From Verpa conica (Eukaryota > Ascomycota > Pezizomycetes > Pezizales > Morchellaceae), in assembly GCA_033030425.1 (NCBI GenBank), contig JAUFSD010000004.1, positions 496,001-560,000 on the forward strand: a stretch of 64,000 nt of DNA, written 5' to 3'. Shown one piece after another: positions 10,107 to 22,679 of this stretch. A program made the position numbers and the translations under genes. Each line of letters starts with the position of its first letter. The first letter of the stretch is position 1. Under the pieces are notes generated by a model. It did no database searches and had not been told where the DNA came from. It saw nothing but the letters and a program-made list of their open reading frames with translations.

Positions 10107-12373
10107 CTAGCGATGTCCAGCCCCATTTGTCCCCGTCCCCTTGCCTGTCAAAACCTCCATATACTTTTCATAATCAAATCCCTCTTCCTCCCTCTCTTCA
10201 TCGCCATCCTCAACCTTAACACGCACCTTTGGCATCGTTTTCACAAGCTGCTCGATCATCCCATCCGGTATTAAAGAGTGTCGCAGGTCCACCTCTGTTA
10301 CGTAAGGCTTCCCATCTGCGACTTCCCTAAAACTTTGCCATACTTGTTCCGCAGAATTCTGATCCTCCGTTACGTCTACCATGAAACGAATAAACTGTTC
10401 GAAGGTCACTGAGCGGCCACCGCATGACACTGTTGCAAAGACCTCGTGCATCTCATCTTCATCATAGACTAGACCAAGCGATGCAAGGGCAGCGGAGAAC
10501 TCAAGCTCGTGGAGAGAATTAGAAAGGTCACGGTCGAAATGGCGGAACACAGACTCAAATTCTTCGAGTTGGATAGGGGTGAGGTTCGTCATGTTCCGAG
10601 CGACGATCTGATTGTCTAAGAAGGATAACTTCTTGGCAACGCTTTCTTTTGCAAGGCCGTATTCATATTCGAGTTCATCGTAGGAGTAAACAGTGTAGTC
10701 GTTCTCCTCGATGTTGGCTTCTTCGCAATCCTCAGTTAATTTCTCGATGCGATCCAGTTCAAGTTCGAGGGGGATAATGTTATTGTGGAGTGTGCGGACT
10801 ATTCGAAGTTGATGCTGTTGTCATCACACCTTATTAGTAACCGACCCGAGTGAGTATCCATGAAAAGGATTGCTGTAACCTACCTCGGGTTCTCCCTCAA
10901 GCTCACTAATTTGCAGCGATACAGTATTTAAGCATAACGCGAACTCATTCGCAGCGTTGGCGAATGCTCGACGTAGTCCCTCTTTGATATCCCTAATCTT
11001 CTCATTGATCTGCATACCCCTCTTACTCTCATACTGGAGTAGAATCTTCCACTCTTTATCAAGATTTGCCAGACTCAACCCAGCAGGTGGATCATAATCC
11101 TTTAATCGATACGTACTTAGTTTCGTCTTAATATTCCCCAACAGACTCACTAAATCCGCTTTCTCCGCTACCCATGCACGTTTTAGTGTTCGTTTATATG
11201 AGCTGAAATTCGCATGCTGACTCTTCGCATCCGCGTACGTGCCCAAGAATTTTGCGTTGGTCCACGTGTTGCGGACTTCATGTATCTGTTTAAGCAGCTC
11301 GGTCATTCGCTGCTCAAAATTATGCTGCATGCTCCATGCTCCTTGCATGACTTCTACAAATTTCTCAACTCTTCGCCCTGCAGTCTCGATCCTATCAAGT
11401 TGTGAAAATGCATGAAACCAGTAAGCGATGTAGGTCATCAGGGAACGTTCATCGGGCTTAGCGACATCGCAAACATCCTCCACATCGAGAAGGGCGGGGA
11501 TGCCAATCTCCTCGGTTGCAATACGGAAAGCGAGGGCAGTGTTTCCTTTGTGATCTGATTTGTCAAGGGCATCATAGTCGATCAGGTCCGGTCTATGGAT
11601 ATCGAGGAGGGCGCAGCTATTGTTTATTTATCTGGTTAGTTTAACTCACCGGAGTTAGGAAGGGGGCGGGAATGCTTACAAAGCGAGGCCATTATTCCAT
11701 GAACTTGAGAAATCACGGATCTCAACCTCCTCGTAGCAAGCCGTCTTACGCTGACACCAGAGTAATAGACCCTCCTTCGCTGTTAATCCCTCCTCGTTGA
11801 TGTCCGTAATCGTAAACCGCAGAATTAACATCCATAGTAGACCCAAGATAAGCTTGAGATTCCCGTCCACAATGTCCTCAGCGCCGATGTTGAAGAGCTG
11901 GATCCCTCGGCCACGGATGTACTCAAGCGCTTTGTGAACATTCTCGCACTTTTGCACTCGTAGTCGAGGATTTGAGGCATATTTCCCGAGTGATTCATTA
12001 CCGAGAATTTCGAGGAGGTGGATAAGTAGTACCTATAGTGTTGAGCCGCTAGTCAGTCACCCCACCATTGTTTGTTTGTTTATCATAGGTAGGACAAAGG
12101 GCGCAATACCCCTGTGGCAAGATCCTTCTGCAGAGAATTCGCAGGAGGAATGTTGCGTGTTGCGAGTTTTGTGTTCAGCCTGGTTCCCGTGAAATTGAAT
12201 CGATCCAGCGTCAGTCATTCTCAGTTCGTATCTATCTCATCTCAGGGGGGGTGACAGAGATGATGGTGGGGGGGAAACGCCAGCCAAGCGGGGCGACGAC
12301 GGACGGGGAACAGGGGAGGGGCATACCATTTTCTGAAGGTCTTGTCCTGGGTGACGATCCACTGCTGAGCCAT
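10107..12373 (-). CDS. Alpha-actinin, actin-bundling protein
   Basis: Cross-links actin filaments; in moulds it acts at the contractile ring/septum and in hyphal tip organisation. Five exons on the minus strand: 12373-12327, 12179-12110, 12032-11680, 11616-10884 and 10814-10107, giving 636 residues. The N-terminal actin-binding region has two calponin-homology domains (about residues 10-115 and 125-230), with TGVLLIHLLEILGNESLGKY in the first, then LGLLWMLILRF, and FSSSWNNGLAFCALLDIHRP in the second. A short rod (about 240-480, two spectrin-like repeats) follows, the usual fungal form. The C-terminal EF-hand pair starts at MTNLTPIQLEEFE; the first loop DRDLSNSLHELE keeps the acidic ligands, while the second looks degenerate. 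Introns cluster in the CH region. Confidence 0.95.
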
Positions 12374-15300
12374 CTTTGTAGAGAGTGAAGAGGAATGAGT
12401 AGTGAGAGAATAGGGGAAGAAAGAGAATTGTAAATATCGACTTCTCACTTCACAGCGGAAATAAAGCCGTGGAGCTTGTTGTGGGATGGACGGGGGTGAG
12501 CTTTTGGGGGGGGGATGTGTGGTTGGACAGGCAAGATTGCCGCCTGGAGTTGCCTGATGGTGAACCCTAACCCTTTAATCAATTTACTCGCGTTTCGTCC
12601 CCGGGTTTTTATGCATGATATTTCCTAACCGCTGTTCTCCCGGGGCAGTATAGATGGATCTCCATGACTGCTGAGAGCCGCATTCCTTCTATTTAATTGG
12701 CATAAGCACTTTACCCTTCCGCAGATTCAGCCGAGTCGTTATTGGTTCTAAGAGGCTGCACTCGCTGATGAGGCTTATCCTTACAGGAACTTCCAATTCA
12801 CCAATAGAGAAACATAACCAAAGAGACACATCTTCTATTCTATTCTTCCCAAATCAAATCTATTGACTCCTCTCTTGTACGCGAGCAGCTTTTACTAAAC
12901 CCCATAGTTACAGCCTTCAGGATAAACCACCGAGAAGTTTACTTACTCGAATTTGTCAGCTTTCTAGGCTGTGTTGATTGAGCATAAAATAGGAACTATA
13001 TATGTATACTATGGTTTCACTGTGAGTCTTGGGCAAAGATATTACGGACCTTCAACCCTAGGAAAAGTTCACACAATCTAGATGTGCCAACCGGCTCCAT
13101 GTACTTATGATTAATTCATTCATAGATGTGCCAACCGCTATGGTTTAGAGAATCACCTGATATTGTTGGTAGAGCTATACCCTCCATCTAAAGGCTTACT
13201 TGTAGATGGGGCTCCTACTTTCGCCGACTGCCTAGCTACAGCATATAATAGCTCATTCTGAACCCCCTAGACCATGATATCTGATACATTGCGTTGCAGA
13301 TCAAACCAATGGGCACGAAAAAAAAGCCTCCCGAGTACATTAGGTTTCCATCTATGTTTGAGCCTAGGATTCCCCGTAGAGAATATAGATGGGGTAACTC
13401 TTTGACTATTTCGTACCTCGCTCATGGATACGAGGTGGCTGTACGCGCGTTGAGTACCAGGGGTTCTTCTGCAGCTACGTAGGCTAACACTCCGAGTCTC
13501 CCCCCACTAAACTTAGCCTTAAGTTGCCAAACTATACGCTTTATCACATAACAAAGGTGCCATAAAGTATTACTAGGAGCCAAAGGGCCAACAGTATCAT
13601 GTGCATGGTAGATATAATACTAAGGAAGTTTAGCTCCTTGACTCCATGAAATATACATATATGTCACATTAAAATTTAATGACTCCCTAATATATTAATA
13701 TCATCTTATATTGTGTTCCCCTATTCCGTGAAAATTGATAAACAAAACTACTTATTTTTTGCTCCAATACATGTAGCTCCATATAGATACAAATGTATTC
13801 TCTAGGATAATTTTACTAGATACTATTTATTTCCCAGCGAGTAACGTCTAGCAACAAATGCTAGAAACTACAACAATAAACCGCCTAGTCTAGTTTATGA
13901 ATAGAGGGTAGAAATTTTGGGACAAACATCATGTGATCTACTATAAGGTTTACTAGGTAAGACGTGCAATATTCATACAGCGCCAACCCCCAAATACTTA
14001 GATCACTCCCTATATTTCTGGGTATAGATCAGTTTATAATTCATTTAAAGGTAGCGGAGGGGGATACTGACTATTTACTTTAATTATTTTTTTCTTAGAC
14101 CACCATAATTACTCAGCATTGTGACCTTGAGAAGTGCGCGCATCCTTGTTAAGTCTTGGATGAAACTCGTTTCCAATAAGACTAGAGTTATAGTTATCAT
14201 CCTCAGAGTCTTGTCCTCTATAAAAATTAAACAATACCCACGCTATTTTCTGGCTATGATATTAATAAAGTATTCTTGGAGTTATTATTGAAGTGCTTAA
14301 AAATACCTGTGATCATCGAGACACCATGCCCTGGGATAATTCTTATTTTATTTTAGCTAGAGCAGTACTACGTACGAAGCTTTATATTTCGTAACCTACC
14401 TAAGTTTAGCCACGTAATTTCTCCCTTAAAACCCAAAAAAACACAAAATATCAAGTATCGAGGTATTTGGGCGGCTACGCAAATAGAAATCTCCTCTACC
14501 CCGATCCCCTCTTGTATTGAAGTAAGGTGTGAATAGGCAGGAACTTCCGCGAGAAATACATACGGAGTCTCGGTATATCGAACCGACTAAAGGACTACCG
14601 AAGGTAGGACCAAATCCCCATGACGGTTCGGATATAATTAATTACCCCTAAATAAAGTGCTTATCGGTAAAATTAGCCATAGGTTGACGATTTGTATTTA
14701 TCGAATTCGTAGAGCCATCTAAAACCGCGCCCCTACCACTCTGTTAGCCACCGCCTCTTCAATTACATGCACTAGGCAGAGCCATACTTTAGTGGCCTGT
14801 TGAACGACATTTGACTCGGGACTTTTCAATGATCTCCGGCAGTTGGTTAATCTTTGGTATCTATTGCTACCTTTAACTCGTGATACAAAAGCTAGCACCC
14901 CCCCCCCCCAGAGAATGAATTTCCGACTAGAAACCCGTTCCCTATGATGTAGACAAAATAAATACACTCTCTGGTATTGGATATTAGGGATAAAACCAGC
15001 TCTAGTGGGCAGTATGTCTGCGGTTTGGACCTTAGCTCCGCTGTTCGTAGGTATGTGATGGGCGGACTTGAGATGGAATTAAACTAAGGGTGTTTGCTGG
15101 CTTTGAATATGTTAGAGAATCACACATCGGCTGGTGTAAAACCATGCAAGAATTACTAGTAGGCTCTTCATCATAAACAGAGGGTCCCATATATACGGGT
15201 ATAAGTTAAAAAAGCTGAAAGATTTAATTCACAAAATATCACTCGCAATGACCTGCCGAAAATATTCTCACAACCCAACACATGTTTAAATCCTACCCAA

Positions 15301-15791
15301 TAGCAAATAGATAGACTTTAGTGATAATCAATCTATATATCTATGATATTTTTATTAAATTTTGCCTAACAGAGTGCTAGTAACCTACCCTTCTCCCTAA
15401 AAAGAGACCGGATATAAGCCAACTGAAGTCTTGCGTGATAACCTAATACTCGATCAATCTAGGCAAAAAAAAAACAAAGCCTTAACTTTTAATCATTACG
15501 ATACACCTATAAATTACTGGACTGGGGTTATCTAACATTTTTATATCATATTTTTAGACACGTAGGTAGCGGTGGGTGAAGCCATTACTATCTCTAATTA
15601 TCTCCTTTGTTTTATTATCGACATTACATTGGACTTTGGTTTCAATATTGTGGTCTCGAGTATCTGATATTAGATCTTACTGTAAACTCATATCTTAGAT
15701 ACTTATATACATTTTAGAGCTCCATTACCCCTGTATTACTCTTTGTGTTACACCCACTCCCCTCAATATAACTTACACATCGGTTGCGCCC
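12374..15791. other. 3.4 kb AT-rich gene-free region
   Basis: The first few hundred bases are the alpha-actinin promoter (pyrimidine/purine tracts near 12380-12530). Beyond about 12900 the sequence is AT-rich with stop codons in every frame and no exon-like stretch longer than about 60 codons. A 13-base motif GATGTGCCAACCG occurs twice (near 13081 and 13125). There is a C11 run near 14899. It may be decayed transposon sequence, but I see no open frame or terminal repeats that would show this. Confidence 0.5.
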
Positions 15792-17721
15792 TTACACAAC
15801 TGAAACAGTGACAGTAACATTATTAGTCTGATCAGTCCTAGGCCAGAACTCAACTATAATCCCACCCCATTAGTACAACCCTAGAAATACACGTCCAGTT
15901 AAGGGAATCTTACAAGTAAAATCAACAGCCTGCCCAGCGCTCTTAACAGTACTTAGAAGAGAGGAGTAAAGGACAATATTGTCGCCGCTAGTAGCAAAGT
16001 CGCCCCAATTGATGCGACTATACTATGTTAGTAATACTCTCTCGCATACCTATACTTCTAAGGGAGGGTTACGCTTTCTGTAGATCTCCAAGAGATTGAG
16101 TCCAATCGTCTTTGAGATATGTGCCATCCTTCTTAACTGCCTTAATTGTAGCAAGCTTGGAACCGTTCCACTGAATCGGGATGCTCAAGTCCGCAGTGCT
16201 GGTGAGTTCATAGACACTTTGAGAAACAGTAGGAGTATCATAGACGGCGACCTCAAGCGGAAGCTGAATACCACTTGAGCTCTTGACTGTTAAAGTATCC
16301 TTCACACCAACAGTAGCGCCCTTAATAACCTTATTAAAGTAGGCATCCGTAAGATTGAAACCAGTAGCAGAAGCAATATAGTCAGTCCCTTGCTTAAGTG
16401 TGCTACCTTGATTATTTACAACACTCCTGAGAATGTTCCCATTGAACTCGAGTTTTACTACTGCGGCAGCTCCGGCAGATTGACCCTTGCGGACCCAGAT
16501 GGTGGAGAGCTGACCGTATGAAGGGAGGGTGTTTGGGATATCTTTAACCGCATTTTGGATGATCGCAAGTTTAACCGGATCGCGCCATTTCTTATTAACC
16601 CGATCATAATGATCCTGTCCGTTATCCCACAACTGCGCGCCAAGTTGATACTTCTTGGATGTACGGACAAAGAAGTCAAAGTAATTCCAGGCAGCGCCAT
16701 TCTCGACAGATAGACCGGTAAGACCCCATTCACCAACCATTGCGGGGGCTTGGAACTTAGTCTTTAGTGCGATAAAAGTATCTTCAATCTGCTGTTTATC
16801 ATCGGCAGTACCCCAGAAGGTGCGACCCCATGAAGTGGAAACGAAGTCCCATGGATCATAGTCGTGGACATGGAGGATGTAGTTTGATGCGTTTGCAGGC
16901 TCAACGAACCAGTCGACTGTCCGTTGGATGTTTGTGTTGAGGCCAGGGAGAGTGAGGAGACGGTTTTTGTTGTAGCCACCGGAGGAGCGGACGATGTTGA
17001 CGAAGCGTTGATTAGCGTCGTTATACCTAGTTTTACTTATCAGACCCTACAATCATCCGTAATAATAGTATGTAACCTACTGCTCCGCATTCTCCTGGCT
17101 ACTGCCACCAGCAGGCTCGTTCAAAGGTTCAAGAATGAGTTTCTCGGATTTCAACTTAAATCGGTCTGCGATTTGAATCCAGAGCTTCTCGAACTTGGTC
17201 TTGCGCGCTTCGAGAGTTTCAGGCTCGACCGTAAAATCGGCCCATTGCCAGCTGTCATGATGGACATTGAGGACGACCCAGAAACCTTTCTTGAGGGACC
17301 AGTCAACAACGGTTTCAACGCGGTCCATCCATGTTGCGTTGACGGTGTCTATGTTTTATTAGTACATCGCTTAGAATACAGGTATAAAAGCGAAGAACAT
17401 ACAGTCTGGAGCCTGGGATGAAAAGTGGTCGGTCCAGGTAACAGGAATGCGGACAGACTTGAAACCAGATCTTTTTATTTCGTCGAATGTGGCCTCAATC
17501 ACTGGGGCGTTGCCCCAGCTGCCCTCATCTGGGACGGCATCAAGTGTGTTTCCAAGCTGTAAACCAGTTTAGAGAGAAGCCTTGAGTTACCAGTAAAAGA
17601 CTATACGTACATTCCATCCGGGGTTAATTGCAGACCATGCTTCTTCAGCAGTAACCGTCCTAAATGCGACTGCAAACTGGACTCCGCCAACAGCAAGAAA
17701 CGCAAGTCCTTTCAAAAACAT
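15792..17721 (-). CDS. Secreted GH5 endoglucanase with X2 and CBM46-type modules
   Basis: Hydrolyses beta-1,4-glucan (cellulose or xyloglucan) outside the cell. Six exons on the minus strand: 17721-17611, 17556-17403, 17348-17081, 17026-16073, 16017-15914 and 15853-15792, giving 550 residues. Signal peptide about residues 1-19. The GH5 domain (about 20-340) opens with NPGWNLGNTLDAVPDEGSWG and has LNVHHDSW, the acid/base Glu in LEPLNEPAG and the nucleophile Glu in MVGEWG; NLGNTLDA is typical of subfamily 4-like enzymes. An Ig-like X2 module follows (about 342-435, STIWVRKGQSAGAAAV to TLTVKSS), then a CBM46-type domain (about 436-550, IPIQWNGSKLATIKA, RINWGDFATSGDNIVLYSS, FEFWPRT). The last intron is 60 nt, and its branch site TACTAAT contains an in-frame TAA, so an unspliced reading would wrongly suggest truncation at 15870. 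The architecture resembles bacterial Cel5 enzymes. Confidence 0.9.
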
Positions 17722-19073
17722 AGCGGGAAAAGTCTCAACTATCGTAAGAAAGACTAAATCAAGGCTGCGTTGACAGTGGGGGATTATTTCTGCGCATTCC
17801 TTCACTTATATAACAACTGCCCAGAACTCTTATATTGCCCATCGGGTCTCAATATGCGATATTCCGAAGTCTTCTCGACATTAGGAAACTACGTTAGGGG
17901 TCCCAAAGCCTCATTCTCATATAGTTCGCCCTAATTAGGCTCGTGGCGCCCTCAATGGTAAGATTTGTACTCTGAATGATGTTTTTATGGTAGGAGGAGC
18001 GCAGAATTTTCCCGGCACTGTCAGGCTATTAGATGAATTTGTACCTGAGTAAATGCGGGGAATAGAGGCATGTCAGGGACGATAGCTTCGGGGTTTCGAA
18101 CCGGTGGGCCCGCTGGTGAGTGCATGGATGTGTATTTCCGGGCTTGGCAGACATTCTATAGATTGATCTTACTACCATAGGAAGAACCGGGGAATGTAGG
18201 CTGTTGTACTCGTAGAGGAAAGGATTAGATCTTGGAAAGTGAAATAGATGGTTGTGTTCCCCGAGGATCCTCCCATATGGTGATGTCGGAGAAACGGGTT
18301 GATGTTGAGGGTGCCGAGCATTCGAAACATCTTGGTCCTTGGCATATTTTTCCGCGCGTCGTCTGTATTCATCATGTTGGAGTTAAACTTAACTTGAGTT
18401 TTACCTAGGTCTACATATGTCGGAAACCTGTGATAGGTAGGCCTCAAGAGAATTATCTCTACCATCACGAGTGCAAAGAGGCGGTGAAACATCACATAAT
18501 ATCACCCGATGGTCCTTAACACTACATGTATTTCTCCGAGCGCCCCTTAACCCTGCTCTAAAATAGTCAATACAATATAATCAAACATGCTTTACCAACC
18601 CGCTATAAGACATTCCAACTATCGAGCGCATTTCCAACTATCACGTCCTCGAGATTATATAACTGGCCCACTGGATCTAACTAACTAAGCAAAGAATCTT
18701 TAAGCTAACGGCCCACGCAGGCTTTGGTGATCAAGATTGGGCTTGTGAGTGTTGGACTCTCATCTTGTCTGAGTGCAATATTAATGTAAGTTCTCTAATA
18801 TCAGGGGCGCGTCTTCTTTGGGACATCTATGTATCTACCCTTAAGTCACGTTTACAGTCGGAAATTCAGAGAACGGGAGACTCCAGAGCGCACAAATTAC
18901 AAAGATAAGTTATTCTATGTAATACAATTAACCGTCCACCCCTAATTACGTATACACTTCTCAACAACCCATAGCCCATAATAATACATTAAGCCAATCT
19001 AATAAATCCTCTCTATGAACTCGAAAGATAACTCGAAAGAACAAGTGAGATTAGAGAAAGAAAGGAAGTTTGA
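17722..19073. other. Intergenic region upstream of the GH5 gene
   Basis: No gene is supported. It is the promoter side of the GH5 gene and the 3' side of the CFEM-like gene. One minus-strand open frame (18172-18495, 107 codons) begins with a hydrophobic stretch. It has no recognisable motif and no flanking exons I could join, so I treat it as chance. Confidence 0.5.
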
Positions 19074-20543
19074 TTAAAACAGAAACGCAGCAGCGAGAGC
19101 ACCGGCAGCCACAAGACCAAATGAGACACCATTCTTAATCGCATCACCGGTATCGTCGCTTGGCGCAGTAGAAGAAGCAGAAGCAGAAGAGGCGGTTGGG
19201 GTCCTGGTAGTGCTAGTCGTGACGTTGCTCCCGCTTGTCGCAGTAGTGGACCTGACAGTAGCAGAGCTCGTGGTTGCGGTTGTTCCATTCAGTGAAGGGA
19301 GGGTAGTTGTCACTGAAACACGACTGGAGACACGACTGGTGGTTATAGCGGTAGTATTATTTTGGGCCGCAACAGACGGGGTGAAGAGCGCAAGGAACGC
19401 AAAGAGGGCGAGAATCGCAAGGTAGTAGCTAGGAGCGGTCTTCATGGCTGCGTTTGTGGATGCGGTAGTTACGTTCGCGGAGTTTGAGGTTATGGAAGAA
19501 GGGGTAGAGGCGACGCTGGTAGCAGTAGCAGGTGTAGAGGCAGAGGATGCAGTATTTGTAGAGAGCGATTTTCCTGGCCAGGCTGTTGCTTGTGGGACTC
19601 CTGTAATTGTAGTTGGAACGATGGCACCAGAGGGGACTGTGATGTCGAGGAGCTTTACGACCTCTTTATATCATTTGCTTTCGATTAGCATGGTTCTAAA
19701 ATAGGAGTTCAAATACGCGGCTGTGTTACTAGCTGACGAGTTTCTAGAAAAAATATCGCACAGGGCGGTCAAATGGGGAACCCCGGTGAGGCCACCCCCT
19801 TGTAAGGGGTGATTGTGCAATGTGCTTACCTGTAGGAGCCGGGAAGGTGACATTGTATAGATAACCGCAGAGTTTATACCCGATGCTAATCGCATCGTAG
19901 CTGCAGATCAAGGTAAGCATTGTCCAAGTACGAAATAATTTATGAAAATCGTGCCAAAGGAAATTTAAACTGATCGACCTACATTGCGGTGTTGTTGCTA
20001 CCACACTATTAATAGGAATATATGTTAGCGATAATTGGTAAGGGTAGACAGGGTGTGTGGCTTTCGCTTACTTCATCCCCAAATACACAATCGGCCAGTC
20101 CCTTAATGAAATCGACATCCGTGCAAACGCAGCCCAACATATTCTGTATCATTTGGCTGCTAGCCTCATCGAGATCAAACCAGGAACCGCCTGCAACAAT
20201 GTCGGCATATTTAGGATCCGTGAGCTGAGTTGTGACACACTAAACTCCAAACACCGAATATCAGGACCAAAGATTATGTGACGTTCCAACAGATTGTCGT
20301 TAGGTAATGCACCTTAGGAAGTGCCCCTTGGCCATATTTGTTCAGTGCATCACACTCATAGAGGCATTCTGGTGCCTGGTCCGCATTAGTCAACGAGATC
20401 CCATTAACCCTATCATCGTTTTCTCCAGAGTCATTGTTGTTAACCGCCGCGGCTACGCTTAGGTTGAGGAGCAAGATAAAGGAGAGAGCAAAAACTGCAA
20501 ATAAGCGCGGTGCGCCACTGAGTAAGGAGCGTTGGGAGACCAT
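19074..20543 (-). CDS. CFEM-like secreted protein with S/T-rich stalk and GPI-type tail
   Basis: Five exons on the minus strand: 20543-20313, 20239-20072, 20005-19983, 19900-19830 and 19636-19074, giving 351 residues. Signal peptide about 1-32. Eight cysteines (about 60, 64, 78, 114, 116, 128, 134 and 152) follow the CFEM order, starting with PEC-x3-C and including CxC; spacing between the third Cys and the CxC is longer than usual. Choosing the acceptor before TGTGTC (20240) supplies the eighth cysteine. CFEM proteins are surface proteins, some of which bind haem. A Ser/Thr/Ala-rich stalk follows. At about residue 228, in the same frame, lies MKTAPSYYLAILALFAFL and then LFTPSVAAQ, a textbook signal peptide, followed by a second S/T-rich stretch and a hydrophobic GPI-type tail ending AAGALAAAFLF. 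Intron 4 is unusually long (193 nt). This could therefore be two adjacent genes fused in frame. Confidence 0.72.
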
Positions 20544-22679
20544 CTTGGCGAGTTGTTGATATTAAAGAATGAATACCAGCCAATGAAATGATCGTGTGTA
20601 ATGTTGAAAAAGGAATTTAGGATAGGCGAAGTCCATGGCTTCTTATGCTTTTCCAAGCAAGACACACAGAGCTTAAAGCTTTCGCCCCTCAATCTAGAGA
20701 GAGGGAGACTGAGGTCGTACAAATGCCATAAAAGGCAGTTGAGGTATCGTGCAAAAACATTTCCCTTGGCCCTGCAAATGACTGGACCGTTAGAGTGTAT
20801 TGATTTAGCCTAGTTATTGAGAAATTTAATTATCTATGGCATGCCTATACGCTACCGAGGGGTCGAGAGTCATACTCTAAACCTTCCGCGGCCATGTAAT
20901 TAAGAATTCCACGGCCGTGGAAGAAATCCTAATGGTTCCGGTTAGATCCGAGTGCCCTGAACTGATTCGGCGTTCTGATATCCGGCTTGCCGTCTCTATT
21001 CGTTTCTTTGATTGATGCGTGCCAAGTATTGGGAACGGTAAGTACGGGTTGGACTCTTAGGGGCCGGGGATTGTGTAGGCATAGGTTGTGCTAGATAACA
21101 ACGCAAACATATAAGGATATTTTTTTAAAGGACACGTTAGATAAGACGATTTTATTAGAGATACGTCTAGCCATACATAAACGAGGCTTTCCAATGGGAA
21201 AACCCTATTCATTGTCTTTGATTGCTGTGAAGTGGTTCCAGGAGCGGTTGGCTGATTGCGTAAATCCTTGGTACTCAACCTCCAATACCAACCTTCTACG
21301 AACAACATTGAACAAAAATAAAGAGTATATGGAGGCCATACTTGTGAAATACTATGAATCTATTTGCTATTCTGGAACCCTCGCGCCAAGAGTATTGTAT
21401 TATACGAGTAAAAGTAGGGACGTTCATGACCATCTTTACGGATGATTTCAATCTGGGCTGATCAAGGTATGCTGTAACCTAATTCGAAAAGCTCCAAGAG
21501 TTTTTCCTACTCTAAGCATCAGTTGTTGATTGCCTTTTAACAACTTTCCCACCGTGGTCAACACTTTATCGGCCACCTTTAGTTACCTCCCCTTCCCATC
21601 TTCATTAGTCAACGTGTGAACATTCTTCTTCTTCCTATTCCTGAAGCTGTGCATTTGTTGCTACACTTTGTGTGGCGAGCCGAACTCTGTTCTTTTCATT
21701 ACAGGGGAGGTCTTGTCTGGGCAACAGCTCCTAGACCATCTTCTCACCATAGTGCAAAGTACATGCACTCCTATAAACTGCTATAAGGAAACTTCTGAGC
21801 ATTGATTCTACTTTTAACACCGGAAGAGGGATTAAGCAAGTATAAGGCGGTATTTCTTTATTTCTTTGGCTGTTTCTTTCGCCGGAAAACCGGAGGTTAT
21901 CACCTCCGCGCATCGCCAATAATCCATCATCCCTTCCAAGCTCTTACAACAACCTTCTACCTCTACGCACAACTCATCCCAACTTCAGAGAAACATCTTA
22001 ATTACTTTTGTTTTAGCGGTAACTATCCCTTCCTCTTTGACTCTACTTGTTTTCTTCATGCGTTCTTTGATAAACGCGGCGTTTCCTCGCTTTTTTTACC
22101 TACCCCCCCAACGATTGGCTGGGTATAGGTCATCACACGTTTTTTGCGCCTTTCTATCCCGCATCAGCCCCGACTCACAAAGTCAAGTCTGATAATAACT
22201 CCCAAGAGCATCTTGTAAATACACTGCTTCTGACAGTTATCATCTAGCATTTTTACCGAAACAAAGAGCTAATTATTTCCACAAGTTTATAGACTCTGTT
22301 TGCAGAGTGCTAATCTCATCACCTATTTCTCTTTCTACCAACCTCGGAAAACTGTAAGTGCCACCCCCCCAACCACCACTCTTCTTGCCTTGTCTCTCAC
22401 CACAACACGTCGTTGCTATTTCCGTTCGTGGGAAAATCTCTCGCCTTTTAAAATTTTGTATCAGACTTGATACCCCTGTCGCTTAATTCATTATTCCCTC
22501 TACCCCTACCCCCCCCCTTTCTTTTCCTTACATAAACACGTTGCCGTCGTCATCGTCACCATCAATTGTTGGCGAGATGCATCACATATATCCCTCTATT
22601 ATTACTTTGTTCTAACTTAATAATTTATAGCTACTTCGTAATTTTTTTCTTGTTGCACGCTTAGCGCGCCATAGTCATC
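20544..22679. other. 2.1 kb intergenic region, 5' flank of the RG-rich gene
   Basis: No convincing gene. The segment from about 21540 on is rich in CTT/TCC/CCC tracts and long pyrimidine runs (for example near 22100 and 22500-22520), which fits a long promoter and 5' leader of the gene at 22680. A pair of overlapping open frames on opposite strands (21057-21308 and 21194-21445) has no recognisable motif. Confidence 0.5.

Noticed and set aside
15870..15872. Apparent premature TAA in the GH5 glucanase, suggesting a truncated or pseudogenised C-terminus.
   Set aside because: A 60-nt GT..AG intron with the TACTAAT branch site covers it; splicing gives DFTFEFWPRT and a natural stop at 15792.
18085..18110. 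GGTTCGAAAC-like sequence (minus strand) resembling a tRNA B box.
   Set aside because: The T-stem does not pair and no acceptor or anticodon arms could be drawn.
18172..18495. 107-codon minus-strand open frame between the GH5 and CFEM-like genes.
   Set aside because: No motif, no joinable exons; consistent with chance.
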